The position numbers and the translations under genes were made by a program. This document shows positions 6,794-15,600 of a DNA stretch of 64,000 bases, piece after piece. The DNA lies in contig DAIQOK010000012.1 of assembly GCA_036787895.1 (NCBI GenBank), forward strand, positions 1-64,000. Reading direction: 5' to 3'. The notes below the pieces were generated by a model. It did not search any database and was not told where the DNA came from. It saw only the letters and a program-made list of their open reading frames with translations. The stretch is from UBA7662 sp036787895 (GTDB lineage: Bacteria; Bacteroidota; Bacteroidia; UBA7662). How positions within the stretch are numbered: the first letter of the stretch is position 1; the number at the start of each line of letters is the position of its first letter.

Positions 6794-9370
6794 ATGTGCG
6801 ACATTCAGCAGTTTTATGCTGAATTTTACCCTGTGAATCGCCTCAAAAAAATCCTCCTCTACTGCGCCATCACCCTGCTGCTCCTTTTAGGCAGCGCCGT
6901 GCTTTTGCTCAAAATCTACGAGGAAGAGGTCAAACGTAAGGTCATTACCGAACTCAACAAATCCCTCATCAGCCCGGTGCAGGTGGGGGGCGATATCTAC
7001 CTTTCCCTTTTCGAACATTTCCCGGCGGTGTCGCTGAGTTTTCGGCAATTGCAGGTGAATGCGGTGGAATATGGGTTGGCCCAGGACTACAAACTGGCGA
7101 GTATGGGCCGGCTCAGCCTGAGCTTTAGTCTGCTGGATATTATTCGCGGTCGATACCGGCTGCACCAGCTCAGCATCAGCGATGCCAGCATCGATTTGCG
7201 CTTTGATAAGGATGGCCTTGGCAATTTTTTCATTTGGAAAAACGACAGTAACGCTACCACTGCCGATGCGGCTTTTGCCATACAGAAGTTGAGCCTGCAA
7301 CGTGTAAAAATGCGCTACAGCAATGCCGCCGACCGGCAAGACATCAGCGCCAGCTTCACCGATGCCGACTTCAAAGGCGATTTCCGCCTCCGTAGATTCC
7401 GCCTCCAGGCACGAGCTACGCTGGCCGAGGGCAGCCTGAGTTTCAACAATAAAACCTATCTCGGCGACAGGCCCCTCAGTCTGGCCATGGCCCTTGAGGT
7501 AGATCTCGACCAACAACAATTGCGTTTCGCCGATTCGCGCGTGGAACTCAACCGAGAAAAACTCACGCTCAACGGTTACCACCGTTGGCACAACCCCCAG
7601 CAAACCGAACTCCATTTCGAAGCCGAAGGCTTTGATGCCGGGGAATTATTGTCTTATTTCCGAGATCAGAATGTCTTTTTAGCTTCCTTGGGGCTAAAAG
7701 GTCAGCTGGCGCTCAGCGGCAAAATTTCCCTTTCAGCCGAGAACAGCCTCGTCAACATCAGCGCCCAACTTCGAGATGCCCGGTTCAATTATGCCCCCTA
7801 CCAGCTACAATACACTGGTCAAACCGATGCCACGGCCGATTACAGCCGAAATGGCGGTCTTCGCCTGCGTTTTGATAACATTCGTCTTTATCGCGACAAC
7901 GAAAAGATCAACGGCAGCCTGAGTTATAGCGACCCTACCAGCTGGCTGCAAGCCAAGCTCAACGGTAACATCCGCCTCGAACAATGGCAAAATATGTGGG
8001 ACAGCCTTGGACTTGGCAGCGCAAGTGGCCAGGTGGTGGTTGATAAGCTGCAGTTCGGCTATAAAATTGGCTCAAACAGCTGGCCGGAAGTTGAAACCAG
8101 CCTGCGGTTTAGTCAGGTGGATTGGAAATACCACACACACCAACTTCAAAACAGCAGCGGCAAGCTTCAAACCTCTGGCCAAAACTTCCGGACGCTACAG
8201 TTGAGCGCCCTCCATGCCCAATGGAACGGCAGCCAGACCCGCGGTCAACTCAATATTTACAATTATCCGGCCCTTTTTTTAACGAACGAAGGACGATACA
8301 GTCTGCTCGGCGAGCTTAGTTTTGATCAGTTTATTTATCACCCGGATACCGCCCAAAATTCCGGGAATGCCGGTTCATCGGCCCTTGAACGCCTTGATTT
8401 GCGTATCAAAACCCCTCGATTCGGCTACGATACCTATGTTTTTGAAGCGCTGGATACCCGATTGAGCGGCACTCCCAATGAATTGCGGGTACAATTGTAC
8501 CAGGCTCGTTTTGCGAAAGGGACTTTTCAGGGCGACTTAAACTGGCGGGCAAAAAACGAGGGATATGTCCTTCAGGGTGCGTTGCATGGCGATGGCGCCG
8601 GTATGAAAACCCTATTTACCCAGCTCAACAACTTCGATCAGGACTTCCTCACCGACAAACATATCGATGGCCAGCTTAACTTCCAAAGCACGCTCGAGCT
8701 GCATTTCGACAAAAACTACCGCTTGCTGCTCCCGCGTTTGCGTTTAACCACCGAACTGCGGCTAAAAGACGGCAATCTCCTCAATTTTGGTCCTTTGCAG
8801 GCCCTTTCCAAATATGTGGATGCCGGTGAGTTGCGTAATCTGCGTTTTTCGGAGCTCAATAACCGCATCAATATCAGCGATAGCCGCATTGATATTCCGA
8901 ATATGGCCATTAATACCAATGCAGCAGCCTTCAGCATCAGTGGTGAGCATGACTTCGACAATAGTTACACCTATTATGTCAAATTATCACTCAGTGATTT
9001 GTGGGCCAAAAAGCAGAAAAAAATCAGCTTCGACCCCGCCTTGGCAGAGGTGAATCTGAACGGCGGTGTGAATTTATACCTCGTTATCAAGGGTAAGGGC
9101 GCCGATTTTACGGTGAGTTACGACAAACTCAGCGTAAAAACCAAGCTGAAGGAAGCTGCAATGAATAGTGGGAAAGATATTGGCAGGCTGATACGGGAAG
9201 AACTCAAGGGTGAAGGCCAGAAAGCTTATGAAAACAATAATGTAGATGCCTTTACCCCAATTGAGGCCGAGGCAGATACCTTGGTAGTGCCTAAGGAGCC
9301 TGAGTTTGACCCGGTATATTTACGCAAACCCAAAAGCAGAAAAGATGCTTTCAAACGCGATAAACATTGA
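6794..9370 (+). CDS. AsmA-family envelope protein
   Basis: A large protein (858 residues from the ATG at 6794) with one N-terminal membrane anchor (around ILLYCAITLLLLLGSAV) followed by a very long, strand-rich periplasmic part with no enzymatic motif. The overall pattern, including the start of the mature part with a PVQVGGDIYLSLF-type strand and the C-terminal DFTVSYDKLSVK segment, is that of the AsmA/TamB-like superfamily, whose members are linked to outer-membrane lipid transport or assembly. A GTG at 6833 (reading MNRLKKILLY) is an attractive alternative start because it places the membrane anchor closer to the N-terminus. It is followed 18-24 bases later by a histidine kinase gene, probably in one transcript. 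Confidence 0.8.
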   Translation: MCDIQQFYAEFYPVNRLKKILLYCAITLLLLLGSAVLLLKIYEEEVKRKVITELNKSLISPVQVGGDIYLSLFEHFPAVSLSFRQLQVNAVEYGLAQDYKLASMGRLSLSFSLLDIIRGRYRLHQLSISDASIDLRFDKDGLGNFFIWKNDSNATTADAAFAIQKLSLQRVKMRYSNAADRQDISASFTDADFKGDFRLRRFRLQARATLAEGSLSFNNKTYLGDRPLSLAMALEVDLDQQQLRFADSRVELNREKLTLNGYHRWHNPQQTELHFEAEGFDAGELLSYFRDQNVFLASLGLKGQLALSGKISLSAENSLVNISAQLRDARFNYAPYQLQYTGQTDATADYSRNGGLRLRFDNIRLYRDNEKINGSLSYSDPTSWLQAKLNGNIRLEQWQNMWDSLGLGSASGQVVVDKLQFGYKIGSNSWPEVETSLRFSQVDWKYHTHQLQNSSGKLQTSGQNFRTLQLSALHAQWNGSQTRGQLNIYNYPALFLTNEGRYSLLGELSFDQFIYHPDTAQNSGNAGSSALERLDLRIKTPRFGYDTYVFEALDTRLSGTPNELRVQLYQARFAKGTFQGDLNWRAKNEGYVLQGALHGDGAGMKTLFTQLNNFDQDFLTDKHIDGQLNFQSTLELHFDKNYRLLLPRLRLTTELRLKDGNLLNFGPLQALSKYVDAGELRNLRFSELNNRINISDSRIDIPNMAINTNAAAFSISGEHDFDNSYTYYVKLSLSDLWAKKQKKISFDPALAEVNLNGGVNLYLVIKGKGADFTVSYDKLSVKTKLKEAAMNSGKDIGRLIREELKGEGQKAYENNNVDAFTPIEAEADTLVVPKEPEFDPVYLRKPKSRKDAFKRDKH

Positions 9371-9394
9371 TGTTTTCGTTATGATTGTGTGCGC

Positions 9395-10561
9395 ATGCTG
9401 AGTATCTACTACAAAAAGAACAATTGGAAGCTGGTTTTGCTGGCCGTTGCCATCGTTATTGGGGGACTGAGCCTGTATTATACCAACCGGGTCGTCGACA
9501 ATATTGCTGAGCAGGAGAAGAAAAAAGTGGAGCTCTGGGCACGAGCCACCAAAGAAATCAGCAGTGCCGAGGAATTCGACAGCAATCAGGAGTTCCTGCT
9601 CGACATCCTCCGTGAGAACGACAATATCCCCGTCATACTCACCGACGACAGCTTCAACATCATCTCCTACCTCAACATCGATCCCAAACATGCCGAAAAG
9701 CCGGGTTATCTCGATAAACAGCTCGTGGTGATGCGCTCCCAGCACGACCCCATCGTGATTGAACCTTTCGAGGGTTTGGTGCAATACATCTTTTACAAAG
9801 ACAGCGACCTGCTTTACCAATTGCGGTATTATCCCTATTTCCAGCTGGGTGTGATCAGCATTTTTCTGTTGGTGTCCTACTTTGCTTTTAGCTTATCGCG
9901 CCGTTACGAACAGGATTTTTTGTGGGTCGGCATGGCCAAAGAAACCGCCCACCAGCTCGGCACGCCCATCAGCTCCCTCATGGCCTGGCATGAATATATG
10001 AAAGCCAGCGCCCCCGAAGGCGATGAGATGATGGAAGAAGTAGCCAAAGACCTCGACCGGCTGCAGGTCATCACCGAACGTTTTTCGAAGATCGGCTCTG
10101 TACCCGTGCTCGAAGCCGACAGTTTACAACTCACCCTACAACAAGGCGTGGGCTATATGGCCCGCCGGGTGAGCGATAAGGTGAAATTCAGCTTCGATCT
10201 GCCCGAAAAACCTATACAGGTAGCCCTCAACAAACCCTTGTTTGACTGGGTGCTCGAAAACCTCATCAAAAACGCCCTCGACGCCATGAACGGCAGTGGC
10301 CAGATCCACATCGCCCTCAAAAGCTCCAGCAAAAACGCCATCATCGACTTCAGCGACACCGGCAAGGGCATTCCCAAAAACCAGTTTCAGTCGATTTTCA
10401 AACCAGGCATCACCACCCGCAAACGTGGCTGGGGCCTCGGCCTCACCCTCGTAAAACGCATCGTAGAGAAGTACCACAAAGGCAAAATATTCGTCAAAGC
10501 CTCGGAAGTAGGCAAGGGCACTACTTTCAGGATATTGTTGCCGCTTTCTATAAGCTGTTAA
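9395..10561 (+). CDS. Membrane sensor histidine kinase
   Basis: 388 residues with two membrane segments (about 12-30 and 150-166) bracketing a ~115-residue sensor region of unrecognised type. The dimerisation box follows, with AKETAHQLGTPISSL and phospho-accepting His about 186. The ATPase core shows the N box (NLIKNALDAM), the G1 box (DTGKGIP) and a G2 box (GWGLGLTLVKRI). The ATG at 9395 was preferred; a GTG six bases upstream (9389) is also possible. No response regulator gene is adjacent, so the partner must be encoded elsewhere. It follows the AsmA-like gene closely, suggesting envelope-related sensing, but the signal cannot be read from sequence. Confidence 0.9.
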   Translation: MLSIYYKKNNWKLVLLAVAIVIGGLSLYYTNRVVDNIAEQEKKKVELWARATKEISSAEEFDSNQEFLLDILRENDNIPVILTDDSFNIISYLNIDPKHAEKPGYLDKQLVVMRSQHDPIVIEPFEGLVQYIFYKDSDLLYQLRYYPYFQLGVISIFLLVSYFAFSLSRRYEQDFLWVGMAKETAHQLGTPISSLMAWHEYMKASAPEGDEMMEEVAKDLDRLQVITERFSKIGSVPVLEADSLQLTLQQGVGYMARRVSDKVKFSFDLPEKPIQVALNKPLFDWVLENLIKNALDAMNGSGQIHIALKSSSKNAIIDFSDTGKGIPKNQFQSIFKPGITTRKRGWGLGLTLVKRIVEKYHKGKIFVKASEVGKGTTFRILLPLSISC

Positions 10562-10679
10562 AAAAGCACCCTCACTCGTTGTGTGTCAATTTTTTTATCT
10601 CGAAACAATAGAAATTATAACTTTTAATTTTTATTTCCATTTATTGTTAATATACTTGGCAAACCTTAAATCTTTAACA

Positions 10680-11797
10680 ATGAAATTCCAACTAACACTA
10701 TTGTCATTATTGTTTTTTGCAGTAACTTCTTGTCAAAAAACACCAATTCATTCAGCTACGAATGGAACACAAAGTAGCAACCTCTCTGCAAATTAGTTGC
10801 AGACACTCGAAAAATTCTTATTTGATTTCCAGAATTACAAAGAAGCCAAAGCTAACAATATTTCCTTTCGAATTTCAGAACAAGATACTGTTGATGCCGA
10901 TCATGGTATGATATTGTCAGAAGCTATATTAAATTATAGCTTTGTTTTTAATGAAGAAGAGGAAGAAGACTTTGATGGCTCTGACTTAATTGATACACTT
11001 TACTTTAACATTGAGTTAAATGAAGAGTTGGAACTTACTGAGGATGAAATTCTCAATTTCACGTACCAAGTTCAAGAAGGAGTATCTCTTCACTTGAATC
11101 AAATCAACGAAGAAAACATAGACAATCCATATATTTTTAAACTTTTTGATATTGTTTGGGGATCTTTGACCTCTGGAGAAAATACTATACAAGTATTGGT
11201 TTTTATGTCCACTACTAGCCCATTAACTTATGGTTTTGATGTTTCGAACTGTTCGTATTTAACCAGTAATCATTGGTGGGCACCATACCCTAATCAAGGG
11301 AATCCTGAATCAGACACATGGATTTGTTGGGGAGGTGGTGGGCTTACATCTCAAGGAACATTTTATGGAAGTTGGAGTTCATTGGCGAGATTTTCTTCAC
11401 TAAAAAGTTGTAATGGATACTATCGACCTTCCCAACCAAATTACCCACCAATTCATGGTTGTCAATACACATATTATAATATCTCTACTACTACTATTTC
11501 ATACGATTATCAAAATTCTGCAGGATTTAACCATTATTACGCCAATAACATGTTATTTAGAAAATTTGGAGAGCAGGCTGTATATTGTTTGAATGGTTTA
11601 GAAATGAACCAATATCTAAATGGCATACGTTCTATTACTCAAGATATATTGATTCCTGGAAAAGAAGTATCCAATTATTACTTACAAATCATTATGGTAT
11701 AGTATATCCCACGGGAACAGTTCCACTTAGCGTTCGATGGCACAACTTAATTATATGTCAAGGTGTATACCAAATGGTATGCGTTCCGTCAATTTAA
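10680..11797 (+). pseudogene. Disrupted lipoprotein gene (in-frame TAG and probable frameshift)
   Basis: The reading frame opens at the ATG at 10680 with a lipoprotein signal (MKFQLTLLSLLFFAVTSC, lipobox TSC). After 38 codons it meets TAG at 10794-10796, yet the same frame then continues open to 11702 with ordinary protein composition. Near 11650-11690 the sensible frame appears to change: the current frame stops at 11702, whereas another frame carries GIVYPTGTVPLSVRWHN to a stop at 11795-11797, four bases before the next gene. I do not recognise the family. The mature part has an acidic N-terminal half and a Trp/Gly/Tyr/Cys-rich C-terminal half. Two lesions suggest a decaying gene; assembly errors are the alternative. 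Confidence 0.65.
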
Positions 11798-11800
11798 CTT

Positions 11801-13231
11801 ATGGCCAAGCGTTTAATTTATTTAATTTTCCTCGTTTATAGCGAGTTATCTGCCCAACCCTTTTTCAAGGTATATGACTCCAATTTAGGCCATGCACCGG
11901 TGAGTCTAACGGCAACAGCTACGCATCTTTTTGTGAGCAGCATGGAAAATACGTTGGATGACCCATTCGACCTAAATGGCGTGCTAAAACTTCAGAAACT
12001 GGATAATAACGGCACTCCCTTAGACAGTATTTACCTACTGGATTATGCATGGATTTATGATAGCCAGGTTATCGACAATCATTTGTACCTGGCGGCAAAT
12101 ACCCGGGGAGCTACCAACTATATTGTTGTAGAGAAATACAATCAACAGCTTTCACTGCTTGCCTCCGATACTGTTTTGAGTGCAGATACGATAGACTTTA
12201 TACTAGGAATTACATTCCAAAACGACAAGCTTCAATTAGTCTTCTATAAAACGGGGGCTTTACAAAACGCAACTATTACGGAGTATGCCCCACAAACCAA
12301 AAGTTCGTGGGGCACTTCCATTCCTGTGCCAAGGACACCTTATACTTTACAGGCTTGTTTAACACAGGAATCCAAGCCTTTATGGACTTATAGAACAGCA
12401 AATCCACAGGCCAATTTTTTAAGCACTTACACCACAGGAACCGACAGTATTCAGCGTATAATCAAACAAAATGGCACTGAAATTGCAGAACCTGGTCGTA
12501 ATCTTCAGAGTATTGGGAACAAATATCATTTTTCGGGCTACACCAATATAACATTCAACTGGGTGGCGCTTTATGTAGAACGAGGCAATATCCATACGCT
12601 GGTCGCTACCGATTCCCAACTGCTCAGTTATCCCCAGGCACATTTGGGGCGTGCCCTTTTTAAGACCCAGGCTGTAAACACTTCATCTACCTATATTTTA
12701 TCCAATTATTCGCCCTACCCCGATTATCCGGATGTATTTCCATTGCAGGATTTGGAAACTTCTTACCACATTACCCGACTGGATAGTCAATTACAACCCA
12801 TCTGGCAACATATAGAGCCCACCAACGGCTACAATATTTCTCCCTTTTTACTTGCGTTGCAGCCCAACGGAGATGTATTGGTGAGTGGAACTGTCATTAA
12901 ACCCTCACCCAACAGGGCCAATTACCGCTTGTTTATTGCACGTATAACTGCAAATGGAGATGTGAGTAGTCTGGATATAGAAAAACCTATAAACCATCGT
13001 CCAATTAAACTCTACCCTAACCCGGGTACGGATATATTAAGGTGGGATTTACCTGAAACCGAAAGCACGGCCTGGGTATTGGAGTTATACGATATGAAGG
13101 GTAAAAAACACTTGGAAGTCGATGGCCAATCGAAAGAAACCAATACTTCTGCGCTTCCTCCAGGCATCTATCAGGTAGTACTTACCCACCCTAAATTTGG
13201 CCGATACAGCTCCCGCTGGGTGCGTAACTAA
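11801..13231 (+). CDS. Secreted protein with T9SS type A sorting domain
   Basis: 476 residues beginning with a short signal peptide (LIYLIFLVYSELSAQ). The middle consists of beta-propeller-like repeats in which residues alternate in short strands, with no catalytic motif that I recognise. The last ~75 residues form a T9SS type A C-terminal sorting domain: LYPNPGTDILRWDL, then LELYDMKGK, then ALPPGIYQVVLTH. Such proteins are exported across the outer membrane by the type IX system and usually anchored at the cell surface. It starts four bases after the disrupted lipoprotein gene, which suggests the two formed one unit. Confidence 0.85.
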   Translation: MAKRLIYLIFLVYSELSAQPFFKVYDSNLGHAPVSLTATATHLFVSSMENTLDDPFDLNGVLKLQKLDNNGTPLDSIYLLDYAWIYDSQVIDNHLYLAANTRGATNYIVVEKYNQQLSLLASDTVLSADTIDFILGITFQNDKLQLVFYKTGALQNATITEYAPQTKSSWGTSIPVPRTPYTLQACLTQESKPLWTYRTANPQANFLSTYTTGTDSIQRIIKQNGTEIAEPGRNLQSIGNKYHFSGYTNITFNWVALYVERGNIHTLVATDSQLLSYPQAHLGRALFKTQAVNTSSTYILSNYSPYPDYPDVFPLQDLETSYHITRLDSQLQPIWQHIEPTNGYNISPFLLALQPNGDVLVSGTVIKPSPNRANYRLFIARITANGDVSSLDIEKPINHRPIKLYPNPGTDILRWDLPETESTAWVLELYDMKGKKHLEVDGQSKETNTSALPPGIYQVVLTHPKFGRYSSRWVRN

Positions 13232-13645
13232 GGGAGTACATCCCTTTTCCATTAGCTTCAGCTAAGGTCAGACGCGTTGCGTGCCTGGAGTTTATCGAAC
13301 CAGGGCTTTTGTGCGGAGGAAGGTTAAACGGAGTTTTAGGCTAAACGAGGCTTTTGATCGGCGGACGGTTAAACGGAAAATGAACCGGCGCCCTCGGCTT
13401 CGCTCAGGCACCGGTGCTGCAATTCAACCCAGCTAATACGCGCTGCGTGAGCGAAGCCGAACGCAACGGTTCAAATGGAGGCAGATGCGTGAGCGTAGCC
13501 GAACGCAGCAGCCGAACGCAGCAGTTCTAGATAAGCTGGTGCGTGAGCGAAGCCGAACGCAGCAGCTGAGATGATAACAAGAACGAATTCCATCCTCACC
13601 TCCCCAACTAAAATCCAACCCTTCCCCTTTCCAGACTTATTTCCG
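13232..13645. repeat. Intergenic stretch with GCGTGAGCGAAGCCGAACGC repeats
   Basis: No gene is supported here. Three imperfect copies of GCGTGAGCGAAGCCGAACGC followed by AGCAG or a variant begin at about 13444, 13486 and 13540, and a partial copy (GCCGAACGCAGCAG) lies at about 13510. A partly complementary CGGCTTCGCTCAGGCACCGG lies near 13396. Spacing is irregular, so this is not a CRISPR array. Open frames across it are translations of the repeat. TAAACGGA-type half repeats occur near 13325 and 13370. Confidence 0.6.
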
Positions 13646-13653
13646 TAATTTTG
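13646..13653 (+). promoter_or_regulatory. Putative -7 element of ruvX, implying a nearly leaderless mRNA
   Basis: TAATTTTG fits the Bacteroidota -7 consensus TAnnTTTG exactly. It ends four bases before the ruvX ATG at 13658, so the transcript would begin at or within a few bases of the start codon. No clear TTG -33 element was seen at the expected distance, which lowers confidence. Confidence 0.35.
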
Positions 13654-13657
13654 CGGC

Positions 13658-14074
13658 ATGGGACGAATTTTGGGCATCGATTATGGAACAAAACGCGTGG
13701 GATTGGCGGTTACCGACCCCATGCAACTGTTCGCGACTGCCCTCACCACCGTAGCCAATCACGAATTGATGCCTTACCTGAAAGATTATTGTAGCCGTGA
13801 AACGGTGGATGAATTTGTGCTCGGCGAACCCAAAACCCTGCAAAACCAACCTTCGGAAAGCGCGCAGAAAATCAATGAATTTGCGGTTTATCTGCAACGT
13901 TCTTTCCCGGGTGTGCCGGTTAAACGGGTAGATGAGCGATTTACCTCCGCCATGGCCTCACAAACCATCGCACAAAGTGGTATGAGCAAAAGCAAACGTC
14001 AGGAGAAAGGACGAATTGATCAGATCAGCGCTGTTCTCATTTTACAAACCTATTTAGCACAAAATCAAGCATGA
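13658..14074 (+). CDS. ruvX: Putative Holliday junction resolvase RuvX/YqgF
   Basis: 138 residues, the usual length. The N-terminal RILGIDYGTKRVGLAVTD carries the RNase H-like fold's first catalytic Asp, and VDERFTSAMA contains the conserved DERxTS motif. The final catalytic Asp lies in RIDQISAVLILQ. Members of the family act on branched DNA or in pre-16S rRNA processing. The gene overlaps def by four bases (ATGA), so the two are probably translationally coupled. Confidence 0.95.
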   Translation: MGRILGIDYGTKRVGLAVTDPMQLFATALTTVANHELMPYLKDYCSRETVDEFVLGEPKTLQNQPSESAQKINEFAVYLQRSFPGVPVKRVDERFTSAMASQTIAQSGMSKSKRQEKGRIDQISAVLILQTYLAQNQA

Positions 14075-14637
14075 TACTGCCCATTGTAGCCTACGGCGAC
14101 CCGGTGCTGAACACCAAATGTAAAGCCATCACTCCCGACTATCCCGGACTCAAAGAACTCATTGCCAATATGTACGAAACCATGTACAATGCCAATGGGG
14201 TTGGTCTGGCAGCACCACAAATTGGGCAAGCTATCCGCCTTTTTGTGATAGATGCAGAGCAATACGACGAAGAAAAATATGCCGGCACCAAAAAGGTATT
14301 CATTAATGCCGAAATACTCGAACGCAGCGGTGAACCCTGGGCCTTCAATGAAGGTTGCCTGAGCATACCTGAAGTCCGCGGCGACGTAATGCGCCCGGCC
14401 AAAATCACCATCCGCTACCTCGACGAAAACTTTAAAGAACACATCGAAGAATTCGACGATATCCCTGCCCGCGTCATTCAGCACGAATACGACCACATTG
14501 AAGGCATTCTTTTCACTGAATTACTCAGTCCGCTGAAACGCCGTATGGTGCTCAAAAAACTGGAGCAAATAAAAAAGGGTATTGTCAATGCCGATTACCG
14601 CATGCGTTTCGCAAAGGTTTTCCAACGGAAACGATAA
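14071..14637 (+). CDS. def: Peptide deformylase
   Basis: 188 residues. All three metalloenzyme motifs are visible: GVGLAAPQ (43-50), EGCLS (94-98) with the metal-binding Cys, and HEYDH (138-142) with the two His ligands and the catalytic Glu. The enzyme removes the formyl group from N-terminal formyl-methionine of new proteins in the cytoplasm. The gene starts within the ruvX stop region (ATGA overlap). Confidence 0.98.
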   Translation: MILPIVAYGDPVLNTKCKAITPDYPGLKELIANMYETMYNANGVGLAAPQIGQAIRLFVIDAEQYDEEKYAGTKKVFINAEILERSGEPWAFNEGCLSIPEVRGDVMRPAKITIRYLDENFKEHIEEFDDIPARVIQHEYDHIEGILFTELLSPLKRRMVLKKLEQIKKGIVNADYRMRFAKVFQRKR

Positions 14638-14700
14638 TTTTCTTTCGCGGAATGCAGCATCCTGAAAGGGAGCTGCGTGCTTCGTTAGGACATGCTCTTT

Positions 14701-14866
14701 AATTCAAAATTTCAAGTTCAAAATTCAAAATTGGTGAGATTTACTTGAAAGCTCCGCTTTCAAGGGTGTTTCGTCAATTTGGAATTCAAAATCGGCTTAG
14801 CGTAAATCCCTCTATTTCTGGCAAATTCATCAATTTGGAATTTGAAATTTTGAATTTGGAATTCAT
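14701..14866. repeat. AT-rich inverted repeat downstream of def
   Basis: A TTCAAAATTTCAAGTTCAAA-type segment at about 14703-14731 is roughly complementary to TTTGGAATTTGAAATTTTG at about 14832-14860. Similar AATTCAAAATT segments occur near 20160, 20290 and 36898, so this is a short dispersed sequence of this genome. It lies between convergent genes and may aid termination. Confidence 0.45.
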
Positions 14867-15471
14867 TTAACTACAAATGAAAGCATTTCCTCCCCATTTA
14901 AATATCCCTTTAACTCATCGCCGATATTAACTGGGCCAACGCCGGCTGGGGTGCCGGTATAGATCAAATCGCCTTGGCGCAGACTGAAGTAGCGGGAAAC
15001 AAAGCTGATGACTTTATCGAAGCTGAACAGCATGGCACTGGTATTACCCGTTTGGCGCGTTTCGCCGTTTATTTTGAGTTCGAGGCCTAAATCTGAGGGG
15101 TTCATACCCGCTTTGGGTTTTAAATCTCCCAAAACAGCCGAATTATCGAAACCTTTGGCGAGTTCCCAGGGCAGGCCTTTGTTTTTGAGCTGGGTTTGTA
15201 ATTCCCTGGCGGTAAAATCGATGCCCAAACCAATTTGATCGTAATAATCGGGTGCGAACTTTTCGCTGATGTGTTTGCCGTTTTTACATACCCGCAATAC
15301 AATCTCCAGCTCATGGTGAATCTCCCCCAAATGATCGGGCAGGTAAAATGCTTTACCATCTTTCAGTAAAGCGCTATCCGGCTTCAGGAAGATGACGGGC
15401 TCGGTGGGAAGGTCGTTTTTGAGCTCTTTGGCATGGTCGGCATAATTGCGACCCACACAGATGATTTTCAT
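14863..15471 (-). CDS. Fumarylacetoacetate hydrolase family protein
   Basis: 202 residues, the length of the short FAHD1/YcgM-like branch. The start KIICVGRNYADHAKEL and the metal-binding acidic cluster in GEIHHELEIVLRV are typical, as is the C-terminal GDLIYTGTPAGVGPV. Family members cleave C-C bonds in acylpyruvates or decarboxylate oxaloacetate using a divalent metal. The exact substrate cannot be read here. It stands alone on the minus strand. Confidence 0.9.
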   Translation of the reverse strand: MKIICVGRNYADHAKELKNDLPTEPVIFLKPDSALLKDGKAFYLPDHLGEIHHELEIVLRVCKNGKHISEKFAPDYYDQIGLGIDFTARELQTQLKNKGLPWELAKGFDNSAVLGDLKPKAGMNPSDLGLELKINGETRQTGNTSAMLFSFDKVISFVSRYFSLRQGDLIYTGTPAGVGPVNIGDELKGYLNGEEMLSFVVK

Positions 15472-15550
15472 GGCCCTAAATTAGTGTTTTTAGTGGAGGG
15501 GCTGCACGTTTGCGCAGCCGGATTTTGCGTAGATGATGTGAGTAGGGCAT

Positions 15551-15577
15551 AAAAAAAGCAGGGACCAAGCCCTGCCT
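15551..15577 (-). terminator. Rho-independent terminator of the choice-of-anchor/T9SS gene
   Basis: On the minus strand GCAGGG-CTTGGT-CCCTGC is followed by seven T residues. It lies about 25 bases past the stop at 15601. Confidence 0.85.
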
Positions 15578-15600
15578 TTTGTTTTTTGTCAGTTGGTGAA

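Noticed and set aside
9389..9394. GTG start of the histidine kinase
   Set aside because: An ATG lies six bases downstream and the two extra residues add nothing, so the ATG was preferred; not excluded.
13433..13677. Overlapping small frames and a possible CRISPR-like array
   Set aside because: The frames are translations of a GCGTGAGCG-type repeat with irregular spacing, and no uniform spacers are present.
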